57,785 nucleotides of DNA from an uncultured Collinsella sp. (GTDB taxonomy: Bacteria > Actinomycetota > Coriobacteriia > Coriobacteriales > Coriobacteriaceae), in assembly GCA_902479075.1 (NCBI GenBank), contig CABSNK010000017.1, positions 1-57,785 on the forward strand, written 5' to 3'. Position numbers and translations under genes: made by a program. The stretch's first letter is position 1. Every line of letters starts with the position of its first letter. The notes beneath the pieces were generated by a model that saw nothing but the letters and a program-made list of their open reading frames with translations, did no database searches and had not been told where the DNA came from. Shown here piece by piece: positions 8,474-17,171 of the stretch.

Positions 8474-9181
8474 ATGGCGCAGCGCGAGCAACACGAACGG
8501 GTTAAACGGATGGATCGCTGGGCAGAAAAGCTGCTCGGCCATAAGGCGGTGGTCGTGGCGATTCTGGTTGTCATTGCCGCCGCGAGCGGCTTGGCGATGG
8601 CAGGTTTTGGTGGCCATTCCAGTGATGTGTCGTTTGAGCGTAGTGATGAGGCGAGCGCCTCAGATGTACGTGGGGCCGAGGATACGTCACCTGACGATGC
8701 CGATGGGTCGTCTGCCAAGAGCTCTTCTGATGCTGAGGTGTACGTCGATGTTGACGGCGCTGTTGCGAGGCCTGGCGTGTACCGGCTCAAAGACGGAGCG
8801 CGGGTGTCCCAGGCAATCGATGCTGCCGGAGGGCTTACGGCCGAGGCGGATGTGACAGGTCTTAACCGTGCGTCCAAGATCGCAGATGGTCAAAAGGTCT
8901 ATGTGCCGACGGTAGGGGAGCAACAAACGGCTGCGGCGGTCGGCGGTGCCGAAAGCGGCGCCGTGGCTTCTGGTGCGGGGTCTTCGTCGGGACTTGTGAA
9001 TATCAATACGGCAAGTGCGGCGGAGCTGCAGACGCTTTCGGGCATCGGGCCTTCTATGGCCCAGTCAATTATCGACGAACGGACGCAAAACGGGGCCTTT
9101 GCCTCGGTCGATGACCTTATGCGCGTATCGGGGATCGGTGAGAAGAAACTCGCCAAAATTAAAGATTGCATCTGCGTATGA
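8474..9181 (+). CDS. comEA: ComEA competence DNA-binding protein
   Basis: Membrane-anchored DNA receptor of the natural transformation machinery. It has 235 residues: a charged N-terminus, one membrane helix at about 32-50, an acidic Ser/Asp-rich linker, a SLBB domain (VYVDVDGAVARPGVYRL onward) and a C-terminal double helix-hairpin-helix (NINTASAAELQTLSGIG and LMRVSGIGEKKLAKI). ATG 8474 has GGGAGGTG at 8460-8467. Its TGA overlaps the comEC ATG (ATGA). The preceding 200 nt contain no clear promoter. Confidence 0.92.
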   Translation: MAQREQHERVKRMDRWAEKLLGHKAVVVAILVVIAAASGLAMAGFGGHSSDVSFERSDEASASDVRGAEDTSPDDADGSSAKSSSDAEVYVDVDGAVARPGVYRLKDGARVSQAIDAAGGLTAEADVTGLNRASKIADGQKVYVPTVGEQQTAAAVGGAESGAVASGAGSSSGLVNINTASAAELQTLSGIGPSMAQSIIDERTQNGAFASVDDLMRVSGIGEKKLAKIKDCICV

Positions 9182-11481
9182 GTGCGACCGAGCGCGAGCA
9201 TGTGATGCCACCGCGCCCATTGATGCCGTGGACGATAGCCCTTTGTGCCGGCTTGTGTGCGAGCTGTGGGTTAGTGCTTAACATGGCGGCCGATGCGCTG
9301 CTGGGAGAGCGGGCGGCGCCCGTCACATTGCTTATGGCCATTCCCGTTGCGGCAGCAGGGTGCATCGTATTGGCTCGGTCCTGCATGCGCCTTGTGCGGT
9401 GGAGGCGATGGCTGTATGCCGCGGCCCTCGGCCTCGTGGCGGGAGCGGTAGTGTCCGCGGGTTGGGCGATAGGGGCGCTGCGCGCTTCGAGGGCGTTGGA
9501 TAATCGGGCTGCGAGCAGTCTCGAGTTTGTTGTGTGTGGCGACCCGTCCATCAATGACGGTGCGTACTCCTATACCTGTGATGCGTATGCGGGCGAAAAG
9601 CGTTTGGGTCAGGTACGGCTGTCGTGTGATCGTGAGCTTGGCGCCGGTTCGCATGTACGTGCTATCGGTCGAATTTCGCGCTTTGAGAATGATGCGTATG
9701 GGCGCTCACGCGTGCTTCGGGGCGAGCTTCGAAAGGTTAAAGTCGTCCGGTTGGTATCGATCGACGAGGGCCCTCCAGACCCGTTGTCTTGGCTTCGAAA
9801 CGAGCTCCTTGCCGTTATCGCGCCCGCGACCGATCCAGCGCGCTCGCTCATTGCCGGCGTTGTCTGTGGACGCTCGTCCGAGCTGCGCGCCCAGCCGGCG
9901 GGCGATTGGTTTTCGGTAACGGGCACCGCACATCTCATCGCCGTCTCGGGCAGCCATCTTGCCATCGTGGGGTTTGTGATTGAGAGCGCCCTGCAAAAGA
10001 CACGCCTCTCTCGTGGGCTGCAGCGGGGACTGTTGATACTGGCTCTTATTGCCTATGCCGTCTTTACGGGCGCCTCGCCCTCGGCCGTGCGCGCGTGCTG
10101 CATGGTGGCGGCGACGCTTGTCGCCAACGGCGCCGGACGTCGTCGGCATGGCCTCTCGGCCCTATTTTTGACCATGGCAATCTTTGTGTTGCTGCGACCG
10201 ACGGTATTGTTCGAGATGGGTTTTCAACTATCGTTCGCCAGTGTTTTTGCCATCCTTTGTTTTTGCCCCTACGCCACCTGCGCCTTGGGCGAGCTGGGCA
10301 TGCCATCGGGTGTCGCCAGCGTTTTGTCTGTCACGTTGTGCTCACAACTCGCGACACTTCCCGTAACCATTCCCGCATTTGGGACGTTTTCGCTCATTGC
10401 CCCGCTTGCAAATGCCGTGATCGGTCCGGTGATAAGCGTGCTGCTCGCATCGTCAGTTGTGCTGGCACCCTGCTCGCTTGTGCCGCTGTTGAGCCACGGG
10501 ACGATCGTGGTGCCCATGATTGTCGCCCGCTGTGCCCTGTTCTTTGAGCAGCTCTTTGCTGCCGTTCCGGGCGCATCCGTAAGCGTGCCGCCCGATACGC
10601 CCTTGGTATACGTGGTGCCGTTTGCACTGGCAGTCCTCTTGGTCTGGTGGCCACGCCCCCGCGCACGGAGCATGGCAGCGGGGCTGGTGTGCCTGATGCT
10701 TGCAGCGGGTGTTCCGTATATCTATTGGGATCGATGCGCGCCGCCTTCGGTGACGGTCCTCGATGTTGGCCAGGCCGATGCGATTCTGGTTCGTCAGGGT
10801 GGCACTGTGGCGCTCGTCGACTGTGGGCTCGATGAGCGCGTGGTGTCGGCGTTGGTTCGCAATAATGTCCACCATATCGATGCCGTCTTCGTGACGCATT
10901 GGGACGAAGACCATTGGGGCGGTCTTCCCGACGTACTCGATCGGTTTTCTGTTGGAACCATTGCGGTTGCAGCCGATGCGCTGGACGGTGCGCCTGCTGA
11001 GGTCCTGAATCGCCCCGGCGTAACGTATCGGCAGGTGGCTCGCGGAGACACGGTCGATATCGGCGCATTTCGGGCTCGTGTGATGTGGCCGTTTGACACG
11101 GTAGATGGCGAGGGCAATGAGGACTCGCTTGTCTTGCTGCTCTCCTATGCTCAGGAAGGCAAGAGCCTGGGCGTACTTCTCACCGGTGATGCCGAGCTCG
11201 ACCAAGAGCGAGAATTCGTGCAGGAGGTGGGGGATATCGATGTGCTCAAGCTGGGGCATCACGGCTCAAAAGTTTCTGTCGATACAGACCTGCTGGAAAC
11301 GCTTAAGCCCGAGCTCTCTATCGCGAGTGCGGGCGAGGGCAACCGCTACGGCCATCCAACCGATGCCTGCATCGATGCCGTTCGCGATGCGGGCGGCGCG
11401 TTCGCATGCACCATCGAACAAGGAGACATCACCGTCTCGCCGACCGTAACCGGATTTGCCATGCGATGCCAGCGACCTTGA
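9178..11481 (+). CDS. comEC: ComEC/Rec2 DNA uptake channel
   Basis: Integral membrane protein proposed to conduct single-stranded DNA into the cytoplasm. It has 767 residues: several N-terminal membrane helices, the ComEC competence core (HLIAVSGSHLAIVGF, then many hydrophobic helices to about 510), and a C-terminal metallo-beta-lactamase-like domain with VLDVGQADAILV and the metal motif VTHWDEDHWGG, presumed to degrade the incoming second strand. ATG 9178 overlaps the comEA stop. The pair suggests at least a vestigial transformation apparatus; other com genes are not in the window. Confidence 0.93.
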   Translation: MSATEREHVMPPRPLMPWTIALCAGLCASCGLVLNMAADALLGERAAPVTLLMAIPVAAAGCIVLARSCMRLVRWRRWLYAAALGLVAGAVVSAGWAIGALRASRALDNRAASSLEFVVCGDPSINDGAYSYTCDAYAGEKRLGQVRLSCDRELGAGSHVRAIGRISRFENDAYGRSRVLRGELRKVKVVRLVSIDEGPPDPLSWLRNELLAVIAPATDPARSLIAGVVCGRSSELRAQPAGDWFSVTGTAHLIAVSGSHLAIVGFVIESALQKTRLSRGLQRGLLILALIAYAVFTGASPSAVRACCMVAATLVANGAGRRRHGLSALFLTMAIFVLLRPTVLFEMGFQLSFASVFAILCFCPYATCALGELGMPSGVASVLSVTLCSQLATLPVTIPAFGTFSLIAPLANAVIGPVISVLLASSVVLAPCSLVPLLSHGTIVVPMIVARCALFFEQLFAAVPGASVSVPPDTPLVYVVPFALAVLLVWWPRPRARSMAAGLVCLMLAAGVPYIYWDRCAPPSVTVLDVGQADAILVRQGGTVALVDCGLDERVVSALVRNNVHHIDAVFVTHWDEDHWGGLPDVLDRFSVGTIAVAADALDGAPAEVLNRPGVTYRQVARGDTVDIGAFRARVMWPFDTVDGEGNEDSLVLLLSYAQEGKSLGVLLTGDAELDQEREFVQEVGDIDVLKLGHHGSKVSVDTDLLETLKPELSIASAGEGNRYGHPTDACIDAVRDAGGAFACTIEQGDITVSPTVTGFAMRCQRP

Positions 11482-11489
11482 TGCTGCCG

Positions 11490-11519
11490 TTGGCGTGGGA
11501 CCAACCCGTGGGATAGAAT
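11490..11519 (+). promoter_or_regulatory. Candidate promoter for holA
   Basis: TTGGCG (11490-11495), an 18-nt spacer and TAGAAT (11514-11519) lie about 40 nt before holA. The -10 is preceded by GGGA, resembling the GGGTA-type elements upstream of lepA and both dnaJ genes. Confidence 0.4.
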
Positions 11520-11559
11520 GACACGGTACGAGCACGAGAGCCTGCGGGAGGGGAGCGCG

Positions 11560-12522
11560 ATGTCCGAAACCGGTCTTTTGCCGGCGTATCTGATCGTCGG
11601 TACCGACGGAGTCAAACGCGACCACGCCGTCTCGCGTATGAAGGCTCGTCTGGAAAAGACGGGCATGGTCGAGTTCAACCTCGACGAGCGCGATATGACC
11701 AAAGACCCCGATATCGAGTCGATTATCGGGTCGCTTAACACCTTTCCCATGGGCAGCGAGTTTCGCCTGGTAATCCTTGACGGCTGCTCAAAACTCGTCA
11801 AAGCGATCTCCGAGCCGCTTGTCGAGTATCTGGCGAGTCCCAGCCCCACGACGGTTTGCCTCATCATCGCCGATTCGCTTGCCAAGAACACGCGCCTGTA
11901 CAAGGCAATCGCCAAGATTGACAAGAAGGCCGTGATCGACTGTTCGGGCACCAAGCGCTGGGAGCTCCCGCGCCGCGTGCAGCAGATGGCGACGCAGCAC
12001 GGAAAGTCCATCTCGACGGCGGCCGCCGAGGAGCTCGTTTCGCGCTCGGGTGAGAACACTCGCATGCTCGATAACGACTTGGCCAAGCTTGCCCAGATGG
12101 TCGAGGCGCCGCAAATTGAGCTTGCCGATGTGGAACGCTGGATCGTGCGCACGGCCGAAGTCCAGCCCTGGGATTTTCTCAACGCGGTCTCGGCTCGTGA
12201 TATGCGCCGCTCGCTTGAGCTCTTTGGGCTGTTACCCACCAAGAGCTATGTGTGGACCTACACGCTGCTGTGCGGACGCATTCGCGAGCTTATCGTCGCC
12301 AAGGCACTCGATGCGCGTGGACAGGGACGCGAGCTTGCCGCGACGCTCAAGCTCCAGTCTTGGCAGGTCAAGAATCACCTGACCTGGGCGCGTCGTTTTT
12401 CGATGACCGAGCTCGTTGCCGCGCTCGAGGGCGCGGTCGATGTGGAGCTCGCATTGAAGGGTTCGGCTGATTCCCAGACCGCGCTTTTGCTCTGGATTAC
12501 GAACATCTTGAGAAAATCGTGA
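11560..12522 (+). CDS. holA: DNA polymerase III delta subunit
   Basis: Clamp-loader subunit that opens the beta sliding clamp. It has 320 residues. The N-terminal AAA-like region includes AYLIVGTDGVKRDHAV and LVILDGCSKLVKAISEPLVEYL; a helical lid and collar domain follows (ISTAAAEELVSRSGENTRML and later). ATG 11560 has GGGAGGGGAG just upstream. holA directly after comEC and before rpsT is a common order in Gram-positive bacteria. Confidence 0.9.
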   Translation: MSETGLLPAYLIVGTDGVKRDHAVSRMKARLEKTGMVEFNLDERDMTKDPDIESIIGSLNTFPMGSEFRLVILDGCSKLVKAISEPLVEYLASPSPTTVCLIIADSLAKNTRLYKAIAKIDKKAVIDCSGTKRWELPRRVQQMATQHGKSISTAAAEELVSRSGENTRMLDNDLAKLAQMVEAPQIELADVERWIVRTAEVQPWDFLNAVSARDMRRSLELFGLLPTKSYVWTYTLLCGRIRELIVAKALDARGQGRELAATLKLQSWQVKNHLTWARRFSMTELVAALEGAVDVELALKGSADSQTALLLWITNILRKS

Positions 12523-12571
12523 TGATACCTGCCTATTTGACAAATTCGTTCTATCCCTTTGAGGGGGAGCG

Positions 12572-12580
12572 TGCTATAGT
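12572..12580 (+). promoter_or_regulatory. Extended -10 promoter for rpsT
   Basis: TGcTATAGT is a near-consensus extended -10. A TTGACA at 12537-12542 is 32 nt upstream and so cannot pair with it. The implied leader of about 70 nt holds an imperfect stem (TGACCTC with GAGGTGTCA) and then six T, a possible site for S20 feedback. Confidence 0.6.
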
Positions 12581-12655
12581 AGGCGCTTGCATGACCTCAC
12601 CGTGTCTCAGAGGTGTCATACATTTTTTGCAAGGAACTCGAAAGGAACTCCAGAA

Positions 12656-12922
12656 GTGGCAAACATCAAGTCTCAGAAGAAGCGTATCCGCACCAATGAG
12701 GCAGCTCGCATGCGTAACAAGGCTGTCAAGTCCGAGCTCAAGACGCTGACCAAGCACGTCCAGTCCGCCGTCGCCGAGGGCGACGCCGAGAAGGCCCAGG
12801 CTGCCCTCAAGACCGTCACCAAGCGTCTCGACATGGCTGCCGCCAAGCATGTTATCCACAAGAACCAGGCTTCCAACCGCAAGTCCGGTCTTGCCAAGCT
12901 CGTGAGCAGCATCAACGCCTAA
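12656..12922 (+). CDS. rpsT: 30S ribosomal protein S20
   Basis: An 88-residue, lysine-rich helical protein that binds 16S rRNA early in assembly. It starts VANIKSQKKRIRTNEAARMRNK, the hallmark of the family. GTG 12656 follows AAAGGAA at 12641-12647. In-frame codons upstream are not conserved S20 sequence and are excluded. Transcribed alone between its own promoter and terminator. Confidence 0.97.
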   Translation: MANIKSQKKRIRTNEAARMRNKAVKSELKTLTKHVQSAVAEGDAEKAQAALKTVTKRLDMAAAKHVIHKNQASNRKSGLAKLVSSINA

Positions 12923-12956
12923 GTTGTAAATTTCACACCACACAGATTACGCGCAT

Positions 12957-12993
12957 AAATGGAGCCTGTTTTATGGAACAGGCTCCATTTTTT
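12957..12993 (+). terminator. Intrinsic terminator after rpsT
   Basis: A perfect 14-bp stem, 12957-12970 with 12977-12990, loop TTATGG, then a T run to 12993. The stem is A/T-flanked and could also work leftward. Confidence 0.95.
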
Positions 12994-13002
12994 GTACCGC
13001 TC

Positions 13003-13011
13003 GGGTAAGAT
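13003..13011 (+). promoter_or_regulatory. GGGTAAGAT promoter element, lepA possibly leaderless
   Basis: GGGTAAGAT places a -10 (TAAGAT, 13006-13011) only 7 nt before the lepA ATG. Transcription would start at or next to the start codon. No ribosome site is present, consistent with a leaderless mRNA. Confidence 0.55.
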
Positions 13012-13018
13012 AGTCCGC

Positions 13019-14830
13019 ATGGATACTTCAATTGACATTTCCCACATCCGCAACTTCTCGATCGTTGCGCACATTGACCATGGCAAGTCCACGATTAGTG
13101 ACCGCATCCTCGAGCTCACCCATACCGTCGACGAGCGCGACATGGAGTCGCAGCTGCTCGATACCATGGATATTGAGCGCGAGCGCGGCATCACGATCAA
13201 GTCCAATGCCGTTCGCGTCTCCTATGACGCCGACGATGGCGAGACGTATCAGTTCAACCTGATCGATACGCCGGGCCACGTGGACTTTACCTATGAGGTC
13301 TCGCGTTCGCTTGCCGCCTGCGAGGGTGCGGTGCTTGTCGTCGACGCCACGCAGGGCGTCGAGGCGCAGACCGTCTCCAACGCGACGCTCGCCATGAACG
13401 CCAACTTGGATATCGTGCCCGCCATCAATAAGATCGACCTGCCGTCGGCACACCCCGACGAGGTCAAGACCGAGATCGAGGACGACCTGGCGATCCCTGC
13501 CGACGATGCCGTATGCGTATCGGGCAAGACCGGCGAGGGCATCCACGATCTGCTGGAGTCCATCGTCTTTTTGATCTCTCCGCCCAAGGGCGATGCAAAC
13601 GCGCCGCTCAAGGCGCTCATCCTGGACTCGTATTTTGATGAGTACCGCGGCGTCGTTGCCACGGTCCGCGTGTTTGACGGCTCCATCAAAAAGGGCGATA
13701 CCCTCCTTATGATGCAGGCAAAGGGTGACTTTTTGGTCGATGGCGTGGGCGTCAAGCGTCCCGCCGAGACACCGGTCGACGCACTGACGGTCGGCGAGGT
13801 GGGCTACGTGGTCACGGGCCTGAAGGACCCCGAGGCCGTGCGCGTGGGCGATACCCTTACGTGGGCGTCGAATCCCTGCCCCGAGCCGCTTCCCGGCTAC
13901 CGTGAGGCCAAGCCCATGGTCTACACGGGCCTGTTCCCGATCGACAACAAGGATTACGAGAACCTGCGCGACGCTCTCGATAAGCTGCATGTCAACGACC
14001 CGTCGTTGGTGTGGGAGCCCGAGACTTCGGTGGCGCTCGGCTTTGGTTTCCGCGTTGGCTTCTTGGGCCTGCTGCATATGGAGGTCGTCAAGGAGCGCCT
14101 GGAGCGCGAGTTCAACCTGGACCTGATTGCCACGAGCCCTTCGGTGGACTATCACGTCTACAAGACCGACGGCGAGATGATTGATGTTCGCAGCCCGCAG
14201 GATCTGCCCGAGGCTACGCGCATCGAGCGCATCGAGGAGCCCTACCTCAAGGCCAAGATTATCTGCCCGCCCGAGTATACGGGCGCCGTCATGCAGCTCG
14301 CTATCGAGCACCGCGGCATTACGACCGACATGATCCATCTCACAAGCAAATCGGTCGAGATGCGCTTTGATATGCCGCTCGCCGAGCTCATCCTGGACTT
14401 CTTTGACCAGCTCAAGAGCCGTACCAAGGGCTATGCCTCGCTCGACTACGAGTTCAACGAGTACCGTCCCTCCGAGCTCGTTAAGCTCGATATTTTGCTT
14501 TCGGGCGACGAGGTGGACGCGCTTTCGTTTATCGTGCACAAGGACAAGGCCTATGGCCTGGCCCGCGGCCTGTGTGACAAGCTCAAGGAAATCATCCCGC
14601 GCCAGCTGTTCGAGGTGCCTATTCAGGGCGCCATCGGCAACAAGATCATCGCCCGCTCTACCGTCAAGGCGCGCCGCAAGGACGTTTTGGCCAAGTGCTA
14701 TGGCGGCGATATCTCGCGTAAGCGCAAGCTGCTCGAGAAGCAGAAAGAGGGCAAGAAGCGCATGAAGGCCATCGGTTCGGTCGAGGTCCCGCAGGAGGCC
14801 TTTATGGCGATTCTCAAGGTGGACGAGTAG
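13019..14830 (+). CDS. lepA: Elongation factor 4 (LepA)
   Basis: Ribosome-associated GTPase of the EF-G type that acts on stalled or mistranslocated ribosomes. It has 603 residues. G motifs are visible: IDHGKST near 19, RGITIKSN, DTPGHVDF, NKIDLP and later SGKTGEG. The LepA-specific C-terminus ends with RKRKLLEKQKEGKKRMKAIGSVEVPQEAF (start of segment shown in part). ATG 13019 matches the family N-terminus (DISHIRNFSIVAHIDHG). There is no Shine-Dalgarno; see the promoter entry. Confidence 0.97.
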   Translation: MDTSIDISHIRNFSIVAHIDHGKSTISDRILELTHTVDERDMESQLLDTMDIERERGITIKSNAVRVSYDADDGETYQFNLIDTPGHVDFTYEVSRSLAACEGAVLVVDATQGVEAQTVSNATLAMNANLDIVPAINKIDLPSAHPDEVKTEIEDDLAIPADDAVCVSGKTGEGIHDLLESIVFLISPPKGDANAPLKALILDSYFDEYRGVVATVRVFDGSIKKGDTLLMMQAKGDFLVDGVGVKRPAETPVDALTVGEVGYVVTGLKDPEAVRVGDTLTWASNPCPEPLPGYREAKPMVYTGLFPIDNKDYENLRDALDKLHVNDPSLVWEPETSVALGFGFRVGFLGLLHMEVVKERLEREFNLDLIATSPSVDYHVYKTDGEMIDVRSPQDLPEATRIERIEEPYLKAKIICPPEYTGAVMQLAIEHRGITTDMIHLTSKSVEMRFDMPLAELILDFFDQLKSRTKGYASLDYEFNEYRPSELVKLDILLSGDEVDALSFIVHKDKAYGLARGLCDKLKEIIPRQLFEVPIQGAIGNKIIARSTVKARRKDVLAKCYGGDISRKRKLLEKQKEGKKRMKAIGSVEVPQEAFMAILKVDE

Positions 14831-14834
14831 ATCC

Positions 14835-15878
14835 ATGGCGCTTTCTGAATACAGCAAGCGGCTGCTGGGCGCCTATGCCGAGCAGCCGTTCCTTATGGCT
14901 CCTATGGCCGGCGTGACTGACCCCGCCTATCGCATCATGTGTCGCCGCCGCGGTGCCAACCTTGCCTACAGCGAGATGGTAAGCGTCGCAGGTCTAGCCT
15001 ATGCCAGCAATAAGACCTGGCGCCTGGTACTGCCGGCCGATGAGGAGCAGCAGATCTGCGTGCAGCTCTTTGGTTCCAAGCCCGATCAGTTTGCGAGCGC
15101 CGTCGCCGCCGTCGAGGAGCGCGTGGGCGATCGCCTGTCGCTGATCGATATCAACATGGCCTGCCCGGCTCGCAAGGTCGTCACCAAGGGCGAGGGCTCG
15201 GCGCTTATGCGTACGCCCGAGCTGGCCGAGCGCATCGTCGAGGCGGCGGTGGGCGCGGCGCACGTGCCCGTGACCGTCAAGATTCGCAAAGGCTTTTATG
15301 CCGAGGATCGCAATGCCGCGACATTTGCCCAGATGCTCGAGGGTGCAGGGGCAGCTGCGGTGGCGGTACATGGTCGCTGTGCCACGCAGCTCTATACGGG
15401 CCAGGCCGATTGGTCGGTCGTCGATGAGGTGGCCGACGCCGTCGAGATTCCCGTGATTGGTTCGGGCGATGTGTTCTCGGCCGAGGACGCGGCGGAGCAT
15501 CTGCAAAGCTCGGGTGCCAGTGCGGTGTTCATCGCGCGCGGTATCTATGGCAACCCCTGGGTGTTCGGCGATGCCCGCGCCCTTGCGCTCGATGGCATAC
15601 CGGTGCCGGTGCGCAGCTCCGTCGAGCGCCTGGATGCCCTGCGCGAGCACCTGACGCTCACGCATGAGCTGTTGCCGCTTATGTCACGTGCCCGCACGTA
15701 CGCGAGCTGGTATCTTAAGGGCATGCCCCATGCCGCCGCCTGGCGCGCGCAGGTGGTGCGCTGCTCCACATACGAGGAGTTCATGGCATTGGTCGATGAT
15801 ATCGAGCGCGATGTGGTGGCCTGCGAGGCCGCACTTGCCGCCGGCGAGTCGGTGCCCGCTCTTCCGCTGGAGGCCTAA
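14835..15878 (+). CDS. dusB: tRNA-dihydrouridine synthase (DusB type)
   Basis: FMN enzyme reducing uridines in the tRNA D-loop. It has 347 residues. The TIM barrel carries PMAGVTDPAYR near 23, the catalytic-cysteine region DINMACPARKVV, KIRKGF, VHGRCATQLYTGQADW and GSGDVFSAEDA. The C-terminal helical tRNA-binding domain ends the protein. ATG 14835 lies 4 nt after the lepA stop, so it is likely co-transcribed. Whether it is DusB in the strict sense or another Dus subtype is not certain. Confidence 0.9.
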   Translation: MALSEYSKRLLGAYAEQPFLMAPMAGVTDPAYRIMCRRRGANLAYSEMVSVAGLAYASNKTWRLVLPADEEQQICVQLFGSKPDQFASAVAAVEERVGDRLSLIDINMACPARKVVTKGEGSALMRTPELAERIVEAAVGAAHVPVTVKIRKGFYAEDRNAATFAQMLEGAGAAAVAVHGRCATQLYTGQADWSVVDEVADAVEIPVIGSGDVFSAEDAAEHLQSSGASAVFIARGIYGNPWVFGDARALALDGIPVPVRSSVERLDALREHLTLTHELLPLMSRARTYASWYLKGMPHAAAWRAQVVRCSTYEEFMALVDDIERDVVACEAALAAGESVPALPLEA

Positions 15879-15880
15879 CG

Positions 15881-17113
15881 GTGGCCGTTACCGCGCTGTA
15901 CGTGCATGTGCCGTTTTGCGCCCAAAAGTGCCGGTACTGCGACTTTGACTCGCGCAGTATTGCTCCGCGCGACCTGAGCGCTGCGCTCGATACTTATTTT
16001 GGGCAGCTGTATGCGCGCCTCGATGCCTTTGGCGACGCAGGCGCGCTTGCACAGATCCGCACCGTCTATGTTGGCGGCGGCACGCCGTCGCTGGCGGGGG
16101 AGCGTCTGGTAGAACTTGCCCGGCGTATCTCTGCGTGGTGTAAGCCCGTTGAGTTTACCTGCGAGGCCAATCCTGAGTCGCTGACCGCCGAGCTTGCCAC
16201 TGCGCTTGCCGAGGTTGGTGTCACACGCGTCTCTCTGGGCGTGCAAACGCTCGATAACGCCGAGCTTACCGCCATCGGTCGCATTCACGATGCCGATCGG
16301 GCGCTCGCTGCCATCACGACGGTTAAGGACGCAGGGCTTGATGTGTCCTGCGACCTGATGTGCGGCCTTCCCGGGCAGACCGCCGTAAGCTGGCAGCGCA
16401 CGCTCGATGGCGTACTGGCGGCGGCGCCGCATCACGTATCAGTGTACCCGCTCACGCTCGAGGAGGGTACGCCGCTCTACCGCATGGCGTGTCGCGACGA
16501 GTCGCTCGAGCCCGACGAGGATTTTCAGGCTGCATGCATGGATGCGGCGCGTGAGTGTCTGGGTGCGGCCGGCTATCACCCGTATGAGGTGGCAAGCTAC
16601 GCGCTCGACGGCCATGTGTGTGACCACAACATTGCCTATTGGACCGGACAGGGCTATCTGGGCTTGGGTCGCTCTGCCGCCGGTATGCTCGACGCCGAGG
16701 ATTTCGATCGCCTGGCCGGGTTGTTTCCCGACGTGCCTGCTCGCGGCGATGCGTATCGCGTGCGCTTGGTGCAACGCGACGATGCCGCGATGACGTTTGA
16801 TGCCGAGTATCTGTCGCAGCGCGAGGCTGAGGCCGAGGATTTGATGCTCGCCTGCCGCATGACGCGTGGCATTGGGCCCGATCTGTTGGTTCGCTCGGCA
16901 AGCGTGATCGCTGCAGACGAGCTGGCGGCGGCCTGTGACCGTGCGCTCGAGTTGGGTCTTGCCACTTGGGTGCCCGATTATGTCGAGGGGCATGCGGGGT
17001 GCGTCGCCTCGAAAGACGTTATCGCAGGTCGTGCCCACGCCCGTTTAGCGCCCACCCACTTGGGCTGGCTCGATGGAAATGTGCTGTTCGAGCTGTTTTG
17101 GGGTCTAGCTTAG
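15881..17113 (+). CDS. hemW: HemW-type radical SAM protein (coproporphyrinogen III oxidase-like)
   Basis: A 410-residue radical SAM protein with VPFCAQKCRYCDF at about 9-21, providing the CxxxCxxC cluster (the pattern here is C-A-Q-K-C-R-Y-C), followed by VGGGTPS, EANPES and the C-terminal HemW domain. HemW proteins act as heme chaperones rather than as the oxygen-independent oxidase HemN. GTG 15881 has GGAGG at 15869-15873. The gene is 3 nt after dusB and precedes a dnaJ gene, an arrangement that recurs in many Gram-positive genomes (hemW-hrcA-dnaK-dnaJ), although hrcA and dnaK are missing here. Confidence 0.92.
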   Translation: MAVTALYVHVPFCAQKCRYCDFDSRSIAPRDLSAALDTYFGQLYARLDAFGDAGALAQIRTVYVGGGTPSLAGERLVELARRISAWCKPVEFTCEANPESLTAELATALAEVGVTRVSLGVQTLDNAELTAIGRIHDADRALAAITTVKDAGLDVSCDLMCGLPGQTAVSWQRTLDGVLAAAPHHVSVYPLTLEEGTPLYRMACRDESLEPDEDFQAACMDAARECLGAAGYHPYEVASYALDGHVCDHNIAYWTGQGYLGLGRSAAGMLDAEDFDRLAGLFPDVPARGDAYRVRLVQRDDAAMTFDAEYLSQREAEAEDLMLACRMTRGIGPDLLVRSASVIAADELAAACDRALELGLATWVPDYVEGHAGCVASKDVIAGRAHARLAPTHLGWLDGNVLFELFWGLA

Positions 17114-17120
17114 GCCGCTC

Positions 17121-17129
17121 GGGTAGAAT
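17121..17129 (+). promoter_or_regulatory. GGGTAGAAT promoter element for the first dnaJ-type gene
   Basis: GGGTAGAAT, preceded by CCGCTC, lies about 43 nt before the start codon. The same CCGCTCGGGTA string precedes the lepA -10 box. No convincing -35 is visible. Confidence 0.5.
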
Positions 17130-17171
17130 TACCGCAATATATACGCTGCTGTGAGCAGGAGGTTGCCGCGC

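Noticed and set aside
15881..17113. HemN oxygen-independent coproporphyrinogen oxidase
   Set aside because: Length, domain layout and the chaperone-gene neighbourhood fit HemW, and no other heme synthesis gene is nearby.
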